Shown in pieces: positions 1 through 8,218 of a DNA stretch of 60,041 bases. Positions within the stretch are counted from its first letter, which is position 1, and each line of letters begins with the position of its first letter. The notes under the pieces were generated by a model, which did no database searches, had not been told where the DNA came from, and saw only the letters and a list, made by a program, of their open reading frames with translations. Origin of the DNA: Sphingomonadales bacterium. GTDB taxonomy: Bacteria > Pseudomonadota > Alphaproteobacteria > Sphingomonadales > Sphingomonadaceae. The DNA lies in NCBI GenBank assembly GCA_027483465.1, contig JAIXUQ010000007.1, forward strand, positions 1-60,041, read 5' to 3'. The position numbers and the translations under genes are program-made.

Positions 1-299
1 CGGCCCCGCGCCAGCTCGATCACCAAGGCAGCACCGGCCGGCGGCAACGCGGCGCCGTGATCATCGACAATCACCGCTTCGGCAAAGCCGGGACAGTCGC
101 TCCCGGTCACTGGTGCCTCTGCGCCCACAGACAGCTTCTTGCGCCACGTGTACAACAGGCCCGTCGACACCTCGTGCCGGCGCGCCACCTCGGTCGGGCA
201 CGCCCCTGGCGCGAACGCCTCCGTCAGGATCTGCAACCGCTGCTCATCACTCCACCGCCGCCGCCGCTGCGGCCCCGAAAACACCGTGATCTGGCCCAC
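1..299 (-). CDS. tnpA: IS66-family accessory protein TnpA (partial, runs off the left edge)
   Basis: The minus-strand frame is open from a GTG at 299 to the window edge (99 codons). It begins MGQITVFSGPQRRRRW and contains the helix-turn-helix typical of IS66 OrfA: WSDEQRLQIL followed by PTEVARRHEVSTGLLYTW. IS66 elements encode tnpA-tnpB-tnpC from one end, so tnpB and tnpC would lie to the left, outside the window. An AGGAG ribosome-binding site sits just upstream of the GTG. The element terminus should lie between about 310 and 390, and a sequence ending in GGATAC near 386 is a weak candidate. The IS sits at the left of the visible island segment and indicates repeated insertion there. Confidence 0.8.
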   Translation of the reverse strand, partial: MGQITVFSGPQRRRRWSDEQRLQILTEAFAPGACPTEVARRHEVSTGLLYTWRKKLSVGAEAPVTGSDCPGFAEAVIVDDHGAALPPAGAALVIELARG

Positions 300-448
300 C
301 AACCGCTCCTAAGCGCGCTCAAAAGAGCCCTCTCAAGAGCGCTCCATCACAGCGCCGACAAGGCGGCCCCGGCCGGATGGATACTGAACATGAGGGCAGC
401 GCCAGCGCAATCGAGCCGCCGAAGTGCCTCATTTATTGGAGAAACTCG

Positions 449-697
449 ATGAGACTGTTCCAATGGCTGACCGATCTGTTCGCAGGATCAAGCGACCCGC
501 CGCGGCCCTCCTTCGACGAGGGCGTCTCAATCAACCCTGGCACTGGGCTCCCCATGACCGGACCGGGAATCGGCGGTGTCGATGTCGGCGGCAATCCCTT
601 CGGTCAGAATCTGGATCGCTGGGACGACCAACACGTCCATCACAGCCATAATCATCATGCGCCTGGGTCGACCGGTAGCGGGTTCGATCCTTGGTAG
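449..697 (+). CDS. Small hypothetical protein, Gly/His-rich C-terminus
   Basis: This 82-aa protein starts at the ATG at 449, chosen over an in-frame upstream ATG at 377 because the residues before MRLFQWLTDLF look like non-coding read-through. The N-terminus is a short amphipathic hydrophobic segment. The middle is Gly/Asn-rich (INPGTGLPMTG, GGVDVGGNPFG) and the tail has a His cluster (HVHHSHNHH). I recall similar short proteins scattered in alphaproteobacterial accessory regions without known function. No signal peptide or enzymatic motif is evident. It is followed by another plus-strand orphan at 763. Function unknown. Confidence 0.55.
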   Translation: MRLFQWLTDLFAGSSDPPRPSFDEGVSINPGTGLPMTGPGIGGVDVGGNPFGQNLDRWDDQHVHHSHNHHAPGSTGSGFDPW

Positions 698-762
698 ATG
701 CTCCAGCGCTGATTTGGTGGGTCGAGACACTTGTCCCACTCCGTCGTTCTGAAAGGCCCATC

Positions 763-1302
763 ATGACCTACAACCAACGCACCGCGTCTGGCCTGCGCTT
801 CATCGCGCGTCCCAAAACAACCTTGATCGAGCGAATCGTATTCTCAGCTGTGCGCCGTTGGCGCTGGACCGGAATTCTTGCCGCCATTGCTCTTACTGCC
901 GGCTCCCTGACATGCTCGGTCATACTGGCAAGGTGGCTATTCGCCGAAGATCCCGTTCGCTCCGGCTACATCGGCTTTCTGTTTACGATCCCCCTGATAA
1001 CGTTCTTGCTTTGGCAGGCGGCCACGATCGAGTTGCGTTCCGCACCCACATGGATGATCCGCGCAGCACTGGCCACCGCGACCGACGACGAGCGCGCCTT
1101 CCTTTTCGAAAGCCTCCTCCAGCTCGCCATGTCGGAATGGCGTCAGGATCCGATTACATGCGCGGCTCTGTTCGATCTGTTCAGGCAATCGAGGCGCAGC
1201 TTTGGCGATTGCGAGAACGGCAAACGGCAGCAGCTGATGGTGGAGCGCGACAGACAGGTGGCCGCGCTGCGAAACTTCGCGAAGAGAGGAGACATCTCAT
1301 AA
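763..1302 (+). CDS. Hypothetical membrane protein with two predicted TM helices
   Basis: This 179-aa protein starts at the ATG at 763 (MTYNQRTASG), preceded by a GAAAGG ribosome-binding site; the upstream in-frame ATG at 691 has no such site. A basic N-terminal stretch is followed by two hydrophobic helices (around residues 32-55 and 68-84) separated by a short loop, then a soluble, charged C-terminal part of about 95 residues. It converges on the minus-strand MAD8-like gene at 1401 with about 100 bases between. I do not recognise the family. A small inner-membrane accessory protein is possible. Confidence 0.5.
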   Translation: MTYNQRTASGLRFIARPKTTLIERIVFSAVRRWRWTGILAAIALTAGSLTCSVILARWLFAEDPVRSGYIGFLFTIPLITFLLWQAATIELRSAPTWMIRAALATATDDERAFLFESLLQLAMSEWRQDPITCAALFDLFRQSRRSFGDCENGKRQQLMVERDRQVAALRNFAKRGDIS

Positions 1303-1400
1303 CAGGACGCGCCCCATCGGCGGCTGACCATTCTGGCGCTTCGCCTTTGGCTGGCGAATGTCTGGCTACGGGTTCTTGGGACATTTCAACACTATTCAGG

Positions 1401-4400
1401 TCACCCAGCAAGCCGGGTTGTGGTCGGTCGCGGGGCCGAAGCTGTAAAGAACATGGCCGTGTATGGCTCCAACGCCTTTAGGCGATCGACCGTGCGCGCC
1501 TGATCAGCGGTCGGTCCAGTGTTCCGAGCGATCGTCCGTGCGTCCGTTTCAGTAACTCTTAGAACCAGGTAGCTGGCGATCGCTTCAAATAGCGCAGGGT
1601 CAAAGTCGCGCACACCCTGTGAAGCCAGGCCGAGCGCCAAGCCGTATTTGCGGCACTCCTTCGCTAAGCGAGGAATCAGCTTCAGCTTGGCGGCCCGGTG
1701 GGCTTCGTCAAAGATTACAGCGTGGGTCAGGCGGTCCTGTACGCCTCTTCGAAACATGTCCTTATAGATGTTGTAGAGCACGAATCCGGCAAAAGCCCGC
1801 TGTAGAATGTCGTTGGTGCTGAGATGGATACGCACCAAGATTGGACGCGCGTCTGCCAGCAGTCCGGAGCTATCGTCGCCGCCGTCAAAGAAACCATAGT
1901 CATCAAGCTCCTGAAGTCTGGCCAGTAGGTTCTGGTTTGGCTTCGGGCGAGCGCGCAGAATTTCGAGAAACCTTCTGAATGCAGGTGGTGCGGGTCGCTC
2001 TGCGTCGCGGCGGCCCCAACCAAGCTCGTCGTAGCTTTCGCGGATGGCAGCCCGCAGCTCTTCAAGTTGTATCTCGCCCAGATCAGGAAAGATTGAGCCA
2101 AAGATGTCACGAAGCGTACCGGCGACGTCGATGTGAGCTGTCGCGCCGGATGCGTCAACGCGCAGCGGATTGAAACCGAGTCCGTCGAAGTCGACAGTGC
2201 GGATCGGACCAACAACGGTCGCGAGCTTTTCGTCGATGTCATCGTGGTAAGAGAAGATGATGGGAGCGATGCCAGCATTTGTAAGCTGCTTGCAGATGTT
2301 CAGCAGCGCCGTCGTCTTTCCCATCCCAGGAAGACCGACGACCATGAGATGCGGATTCGACCGGATCGACAACTCCCAGTTGACAGGCGCGCCGGCCAGA
2401 GACTCTCCGAGGCCAATCTCGACAGTAGATAGCGATGTGCCCGAGTGGCCTTCCTCCGCCATTGGGACGCTTGGTTCTGTGTTCACATCCGCCAATGCCG
2501 CATTTGATTGGGTCCCCGCGCTCCGGTCATCTGCCGCAGCATCCTGATTGGCCACTTTGTCCAACGACTTTGGGGGATCAATTGGGCGTGCTTCGCCTTC
2601 ACTTTCGAGCACAGGCGACGGAGCGCGCAGTTGGCCGTCGCCACCTGAACCACCGTCGATTGAGAATGCTCCGTCGGGCAACATCGAAGGCCCAAACAGC
2701 CAGAGCCTCGCCTCGCCGCCGCTCTCTAAGTTGAGTGGCTCCGCGGAACCGGTCCGATGTTCCGGGCAGAAGACGTATCCAACATCCGGTATGTCGACGT
2801 CACCGGGTCGGTAGTTTTCTTTTAGCACAAGCTGGTCAGTTTCGCTTGAAAGCCTCGCGCGACCGCGTTCAGTTAAACGATGCCGTGCTGCGCGTTCGAT
2901 GTAGAAGCGTAGCAGCTTCGCTAGTTGCGAGCGGCGAACTACGCGTTCGAGCGGCGCCAGATCCTCTCCAAAGAACCACTGGTGCCAGCGACGCCTTAGT
3001 TCGCCCGTTTGCTCGACCATGTGCGCCAATAGGTCGGGTTGCCTGGCTGTACGCAGATGCTGCCGATGCTTCACCTCAACGAAGCGGAACTCGAGCGGGC
3101 CACGGGCCGGTGCGCTCACATGGATGAAGTCTGCGCGCAGGGCAGGCTCGCCGTCAGCCCCAGCCATTGTGACGATGGGCGCATTGCTCGCGATCTCGTC
3201 GACCGGAATAAGCAGGCCCTGCTCAAGCCCGAGCCAAGTCTCCATCTGCCCCTGTGCAGCGACGCAATTTGCGTGCATCAGTGCCAACGCAATGAGTTCG
3301 CCAGTTCGCGTGCCGCCGTCGGCCAAGCGAATTGCGAGTCTCCCACTCAGCGCCTTTAGGTGCCCCACCAAAAACCGACTATTCCGCTCGCTGCCGCTCA
3401 AGCCCATATCGGCCAAGGCCTGATCGACGAGATCGCGCACAGCATCGAGATTCGACGTGGACGTGACGAGCTGCATGGCGGTCAGATCAGAGCGATCGGG
3501 CACAGCGTCGATTACAAAACGCTCGTAAGTCTCCGCGTCCCGGCGGGGAGAGTCGAGATAATCGAGCACCGCATTCCGGTCTAAAGTGATGACCCAGTCG
3601 CTCTGTGCATGAAGGCGTTCGAGGCGCTGGCGATCCTGCGTCGAGAGGTGCGTCTGCAAGACGGGCCAATCGTCCGCGCTGCCTCCTAGAGCACGCGCAG
3701 TGGCTCGTGCAACCGCGCGATCCATCCGACGCAACCGGTCGCCCGCTATCTTTGCTTCGGGCGCAGATTCGCCCACCAGATCGGGCGGGGCGTAGCTGGT
3801 CCAGCAGAGCTCCTCGCCATCTGCAATGCGTTCAATCGCGCGTGTAAGGCCCCAACTGTGCAGCGGGCGCGCATCACCGAGGGATGCGGAAGGTACTGCT
3901 TCCAGACGCGAAGAGAACATATCAAACGCGAGGCTAAGATGCGTGGCGCCAGATCCCTTTCGTCCACCCTCTACTTCGAAATCAAATTCAGGACGCTTTG
4001 CCCATCGGAGCCGCGGGACCAAAACGCCTCCGGGTCGAACCGCCGTTTCGGTCATCCATCTGTCTTGGACGTCGAGCACCTGACCGCCGACCCTACGTCG
4101 TTGGCCTATGGTGGTAAGGAACCGGCCCGAGGCGACTGAATTGGGCGCGTGAAACAGGTCGAGCGTAAAGCACAAGGGAGACGTTTCGCCGTCCTCTTCG
4201 TCCCAATCCGCCTGCGATCGCAATGCCTTGCCCATCGCGCGCGCTACAGTCTGCCCGTCGCCCGCCCGCCACGCCTGAACACTGAGTACATCGGGACGGG
4301 CGTCGCTTGAGCCACCGTAGCAGTCAAGATAATGTCGGATCTCGCGTCCAATGGCGATGGCATTTTCGTCATCAGCAGACGAAGCAACATTGCGTCCGCC

Positions 4401-6395
4401 GCCTCCTAAACATGCGGAGAGCAGGGCTATGGCTGCCTTTGGCTCAGCCTCCCCCTCTACAGTCATCGCAACTACGTGGAACCCAAGCACGTCGGCGAAC
4501 AGATAGCCTCGGATGGCATCAGTGCCTGGAAGAGCGAAAGGAAAATAGGTTGAATCGATCGGCTGCGCGGCCTTGATCGCAGCGGATGGTGAAAGTCCTT
4601 GTTCGTACCGCGCATGGGCTACAGCTTGATCATAAAGGGCTTGCCAAGCGAACCGTGTAGGATGAAGCGGCGTTACGAGCAGTCCAATGACAGCTCCAGC
4701 CTGGTCACGGACTTCGATGGTGCCATGCAGAGCAATCGAAGGGTCTCCAGCTTCAAGCGCCTTCTCCCAAGCGTTGATATAACCGTCGGCGGCAGGCCAG
4801 CCATTGGTCAATATGCGTCCCAGGAGGCCCGCAGAACCTACTTCGCTCGCGAGTTTGCGGCACGCTTCGCGCACGCGGTCCAGCAGAGGGTTTTCACCGT
4901 CGTCGAGGACAACTAGCTCAAGCTCACCGATTGGCGACCCATCGGCTCGCACCACCTGAACCCAGCGGCTGACCGGCCCGCCTGCGCGCTGCCACGCTTC
5001 TTCCATTTGCCGCAGCAGCGATGGACGAAATACTCGAGCGCCGCGCCCGCCGACCTCTCCGTTCCAGTTGATGAAGCCTTTCTTGTCTTCAGCGGGTCGT
5101 GACGAAGCGACCAGCTCTTCGAACCGCGATCTGTCCGGCGCACTTATCGCGCCTTCAACGAGGGTCCGCACCAGCTGCCCTGACGCGGCTGACAGATCCT
5201 TTGTTGTGGTCCCAAACTCGATTGAGAACTGTTCGCTTAGTATCGGCTCGACATCCTCCAAGCCAATCGCTGATATTTGGACAAGAGCTTCGAATTTCTC
5301 ATCGCCTTCAAGGTCTTCGAAGCTCTCTATACCGATCGCCACTTGCTGCTGAGGCTTGTCGCGATGTGGGACCGTGAGTTCGACCAGAACATCTTCACCG
5401 GCGGTAACTGTGACGCGATAATCAACGGCTCCACCAGGAATATCATCTGGCTCGGTGGTCCAGCGGACAACGAGTTGCGCTCTGTCCTTCATGGCAGCGT
5501 TGCGGTCGAGAACGAGACGCGGGATCTGGTCCGCCGCCTCCGGTTTGGTCAGGCCAGACCATTTAAGCAGCGAGTTTTTGCTGTCGCGCCACGGCACCAG
5601 TGTGAGGTGTCGCAGGCTTTGGCTGGCAAAGCCAGGTGTCAATGGTCCCAGCCAAAGATCAGGTTCTGTCGCGATCGCGTCTGCTGCCGCTTCAGGACTT
5701 TTGCCGGTCAGCGAACGTAGCAGACGTTCAAGCTTGGGTTGCTGGACGGACGCGTCATCAAGGAGCAGAGAGCGAACTCGTTCGGCCACCGACCGGAAGT
5801 CGGCAGCGTAGAGAAGTCGGTCGGCGAGGTCTGCTGATAAGTCTAGCTGCGCATTTGTTGGCGTCCCCTCGCATGCCACGGGCCAAAGCCCCAACTTTCC
5901 CAGCGCCCGACCTTCGCCCTCGCTGGCGGCAGTCACGGTGAAGTCGAACCGTGACCATGGGGTCAGCCGTCGGCGGCGACCGAGCCGTTCGGCGCGACGC
6001 ACGGCGGCATCCAGAAACTGCATGCGACCCCAGAATGGCTTGCGCGCAAGCTCAAGCGCCTTGCCAAAAAGTTCAGCCTCGCCAATCTCCCGACCAGCGC
6101 TGTAGATGCCGTCCAAACCAGCACCAGCCCGAGAAGGGTCAATGAGAAGCAGTGCCGCTCCGGTCTTGTCCTCGCGCTGCTCAACAGCCTGATCGGCTGT
6201 GATCCGCCGGTCACCAACGACATCGACAACGGCCGCAATTGTCCAACCTGGAACAGAGAACTCGTCGTACGCAATCAACGAGTCGACTTGATCTGACGGA
6301 AGACATCGTACGAAGGCAACAGTGCCGTCCAATGGCTCGCCCAGCAACTTGCCCAATGCCTCGGCCAACAGCGCGGCGTGTTTGGGACCGATCAT
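1401..6395 (-). CDS. MAD8-like large ATP-binding defence protein (HerA/FtsK-type ATPase C-terminus)
   Basis: This 1664-aa protein is the last gene of a three-gene operon and overlaps the gene before it by ATGA. The C-terminal third is a HerA/DUF87-like ATPase: Walker A GLPGMGKTT with Lys1360, Walker B VIFDEAH with Asp1563-Glu1564. A possible PD-(D/E)xK nuclease core lies around residues 1085-1125, with FVEVKHR (Glu1107, Lys1109) preceded by a candidate Asp. Residues 1-1000 are not recognisable by eye. Length, position and the C-terminal ATPase fit MAD8, the ATP-binding component of the methylation-associated defence system (MADS). HerA-type proteins are DNA-translocating hexamers, often paired with nucleases. 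The alternative is a BREX/Pgl-related or unnamed HerA-nuclease system. Confidence 0.65.
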   Translation of the reverse strand: MIGPKHAALLAEALGKLLGEPLDGTVAFVRCLPSDQVDSLIAYDEFSVPGWTIAAVVDVVGDRRITADQAVEQREDKTGAALLLIDPSRAGAGLDGIYSAGREIGEAELFGKALELARKPFWGRMQFLDAAVRRAERLGRRRRLTPWSRFDFTVTAASEGEGRALGKLGLWPVACEGTPTNAQLDLSADLADRLLYAADFRSVAERVRSLLLDDASVQQPKLERLLRSLTGKSPEAAADAIATEPDLWLGPLTPGFASQSLRHLTLVPWRDSKNSLLKWSGLTKPEAADQIPRLVLDRNAAMKDRAQLVVRWTTEPDDIPGGAVDYRVTVTAGEDVLVELTVPHRDKPQQQVAIGIESFEDLEGDEKFEALVQISAIGLEDVEPILSEQFSIEFGTTTKDLSAASGQLVRTLVEGAISAPDRSRFEELVASSRPAEDKKGFINWNGEVGGRGARVFRPSLLRQMEEAWQRAGGPVSRWVQVVRADGSPIGELELVVLDDGENPLLDRVREACRKLASEVGSAGLLGRILTNGWPAADGYINAWEKALEAGDPSIALHGTIEVRDQAGAVIGLLVTPLHPTRFAWQALYDQAVAHARYEQGLSPSAAIKAAQPIDSTYFPFALPGTDAIRGYLFADVLGFHVVAMTVEGEAEPKAAIALLSACLGGGGRNVASSADDENAIAIGREIRHYLDCYGGSSDARPDVLSVQAWRAGDGQTVARAMGKALRSQADWDEEDGETSPLCFTLDLFHAPNSVASGRFLTTIGQRRRVGGQVLDVQDRWMTETAVRPGGVLVPRLRWAKRPEFDFEVEGGRKGSGATHLSLAFDMFSSRLEAVPSASLGDARPLHSWGLTRAIERIADGEELCWTSYAPPDLVGESAPEAKIAGDRLRRMDRAVARATARALGGSADDWPVLQTHLSTQDRQRLERLHAQSDWVITLDRNAVLDYLDSPRRDAETYERFVIDAVPDRSDLTAMQLVTSTSNLDAVRDLVDQALADMGLSGSERNSRFLVGHLKALSGRLAIRLADGGTRTGELIALALMHANCVAAQGQMETWLGLEQGLLIPVDEIASNAPIVTMAGADGEPALRADFIHVSAPARGPLEFRFVEVKHRQHLRTARQPDLLAHMVEQTGELRRRWHQWFFGEDLAPLERVVRRSQLAKLLRFYIERAARHRLTERGRARLSSETDQLVLKENYRPGDVDIPDVGYVFCPEHRTGSAEPLNLESGGEARLWLFGPSMLPDGAFSIDGGSGGDGQLRAPSPVLESEGEARPIDPPKSLDKVANQDAAADDRSAGTQSNAALADVNTEPSVPMAEEGHSGTSLSTVEIGLGESLAGAPVNWELSIRSNPHLMVVGLPGMGKTTALLNICKQLTNAGIAPIIFSYHDDIDEKLATVVGPIRTVDFDGLGFNPLRVDASGATAHIDVAGTLRDIFGSIFPDLGEIQLEELRAAIRESYDELGWGRRDAERPAPPAFRRFLEILRARPKPNQNLLARLQELDDYGFFDGGDDSSGLLADARPILVRIHLSTNDILQRAFAGFVLYNIYKDMFRRGVQDRLTHAVIFDEAHRAAKLKLIPRLAKECRKYGLALGLASQGVRDFDPALFEAIASYLVLRVTETDARTIARNTGPTADQARTVDRLKALEPYTAMFFTASAPRPTTTRLAG

Positions 6396-8218
6396 GCTAG
6401 CTCGCTCCCGCCGGTGAGAAGCTCTTCTGGCATGCCATAGCGCGGTTTCAGCTTTTTCATTCTCTCGGCGTCGTTGACGCCCGTCAGCAAACCAAGGTCG
6501 CGAAGGCGCCGTTCCAACACTCGCCGGTTGCTCTGAAGTAGCTCGCTTGGAACTTGCATATTGGGTGGAGAGCGGTCGACAAACAACCCGTGCCGCTCGC
6601 GAAGAATGCGAAGAAAATCCGGGTACGAGAGCAGCCTAAGCTTCTTTCCTTTGCCGGTCCGCCGCAGGTGCCGATGGACAAGATATTCGAGCATGGCATT
6701 GGTCAGCACGATCGATAGCGCATCGCCGGTCCTCTTCTGACCCTTGCTGCGTGCTCGGTTCAGCGTCACCTTCCGACGTCTCGCGAGCCCGTTCACTTCG
6801 TCCGTCATGAGCGCTGAAGTGAGAAAGCTGTTCAGCCGCTCGACCCCGCGATTAGAGGTTATGGTGAAGGACGTGCTGAGCACTTCGGCTAAAAAGCGGC
6901 CATGGCTCTCGACCTCGCCTTCTTCGCCGAGCAGATCGAGCAGTCCACCCTCCTCTTGATCTTGGGCCGCCGCCCGCAACTTGCGTGTGATCGAGCGGAA
7001 GTGCTTCTCGGCGTCCCGGGCTTCATCGTGCGACCGGTTGAGAAAGCTGCCGAGAAGATTAAGCCAATCCGTCCCATCCGGCATGCTTGCGGGCCTCGAT
7101 TTGGCCGGAATGTCTGACTCGTGCGTCACAAAGTAATCGATCAGGCGCGCATACATTAGAATGGCAGGCAACCTGTTCAGCGACTGCCGGAGAAGTCCGC
7201 TCGATACCTCAGACGCATCGCGAAGCCCGACGTCCGCTCCGTTTGAGCAGTCGACAAACAGCGGGAACGGGGAAGCTGCATCGCGCGCAGGCACCAAGCC
7301 ATCCGTTCCCCAGCGCGTGAGTATATCTACAGTGGATGTGACAATCGTTGTAAGGCCAATCGCCATAGCGGACTCGAGCATGGTTAGCAGGGCCGACCGC
7401 GGACAAGCGCCCTCGTGCGCATAGCAATCGAGGAAGGTCAGCAAGTCCTCGCGTAAGTCGTCGCTAGCCTTGGCAGCGATGGGCCGTTGATTGGGGATTG
7501 GACCTGGATTGCCCTTACCTACAGCTTTGCTGGGTGCCTCACCGCAGATCTGAGCGAGCCGGATCGTTATGAGCTGATCGAGTGGCAGAGGTAGAGTCTC
7601 ATCCAGTTCGTCTGAGCGGAGATCGCTTTTGCGCGAGCCGGATGTGATGATCCCAGGCCCCAGCGCTTTAAGGAGCGCGTTGTCCTCGACCCGGGTTCCC
7701 ACTGGATACTTGCCCGAGCTAGTGAATGGTTCGATATGGGCACCATCCTTCTGATTGCTTAGAAGCGCGGTAATCATCTCCGGGACGCCGCGCAGATTGG
7801 CAGCCGAAATCGGCAGATCAATCCACGAAGCTAAATAGTGATTGGCGAAGCACCTTTGCACCTGTTCTTCATGCGACTCAGAATGCCGTCTGTTTTCGAG
7901 TGTAGACGTAAGAAGGAAATCGCCGAGAATCGCCTTTTCTGTATCACTCTCAAAACCCTGAAGTGTTGGTTCCTCAGCGAGACGTGCCGCTACCGATCTG
8001 ATCGTTGGCTGTGATCCTGAGCCGAATGCTTCCGTAAAACGTCCTTTGCCGCGCCGGTGGCCCCAGCGAAACAGGTAGAGGACCATCGGCAAGAGCGCCC
8101 CGACTGAGAAGTCCTGAGGGGTGAACGGGAAGACCGGCTGATATGTACTCGTCCAAATCTGCGACGTCATGTGGCCGCCGATGACATCTTCGATGACCTT
8201 CTTCGCTCCAGCAGCCAT
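6392..8218 (-). CDS. MAD7-like protein of unknown function
   Basis: This 608-aa soluble protein is encoded between the kinase gene (TAATG overlap at 8218) and the HerA-type gene (ATGA overlap at 6392), so all three are probably translated together. No Walker, nuclease, methyltransferase or zinc motif is visible. The C-terminal third is Arg/Lys-rich and contains a segment resembling a winged-helix or DNA-binding region (LLSYPDFLRILRERHG). Size and order match MAD7 of MADS, which has no well-defined domain in my recollection. If correct, it acts with the kinase and ATPase as an adaptor or sensor; that is inference from gene order only. Confidence 0.6.
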   Translation of the reverse strand: MAAGAKKVIEDVIGGHMTSQIWTSTYQPVFPFTPQDFSVGALLPMVLYLFRWGHRRGKGRFTEAFGSGSQPTIRSVAARLAEEPTLQGFESDTEKAILGDFLLTSTLENRRHSESHEEQVQRCFANHYLASWIDLPISAANLRGVPEMITALLSNQKDGAHIEPFTSSGKYPVGTRVEDNALLKALGPGIITSGSRKSDLRSDELDETLPLPLDQLITIRLAQICGEAPSKAVGKGNPGPIPNQRPIAAKASDDLREDLLTFLDCYAHEGACPRSALLTMLESAMAIGLTTIVTSTVDILTRWGTDGLVPARDAASPFPLFVDCSNGADVGLRDASEVSSGLLRQSLNRLPAILMYARLIDYFVTHESDIPAKSRPASMPDGTDWLNLLGSFLNRSHDEARDAEKHFRSITRKLRAAAQDQEEGGLLDLLGEEGEVESHGRFLAEVLSTSFTITSNRGVERLNSFLTSALMTDEVNGLARRRKVTLNRARSKGQKRTGDALSIVLTNAMLEYLVHRHLRRTGKGKKLRLLSYPDFLRILRERHGLFVDRSPPNMQVPSELLQSNRRVLERRLRDLGLLTGVNDAERMKKLKPRYGMPEELLTGGSELA

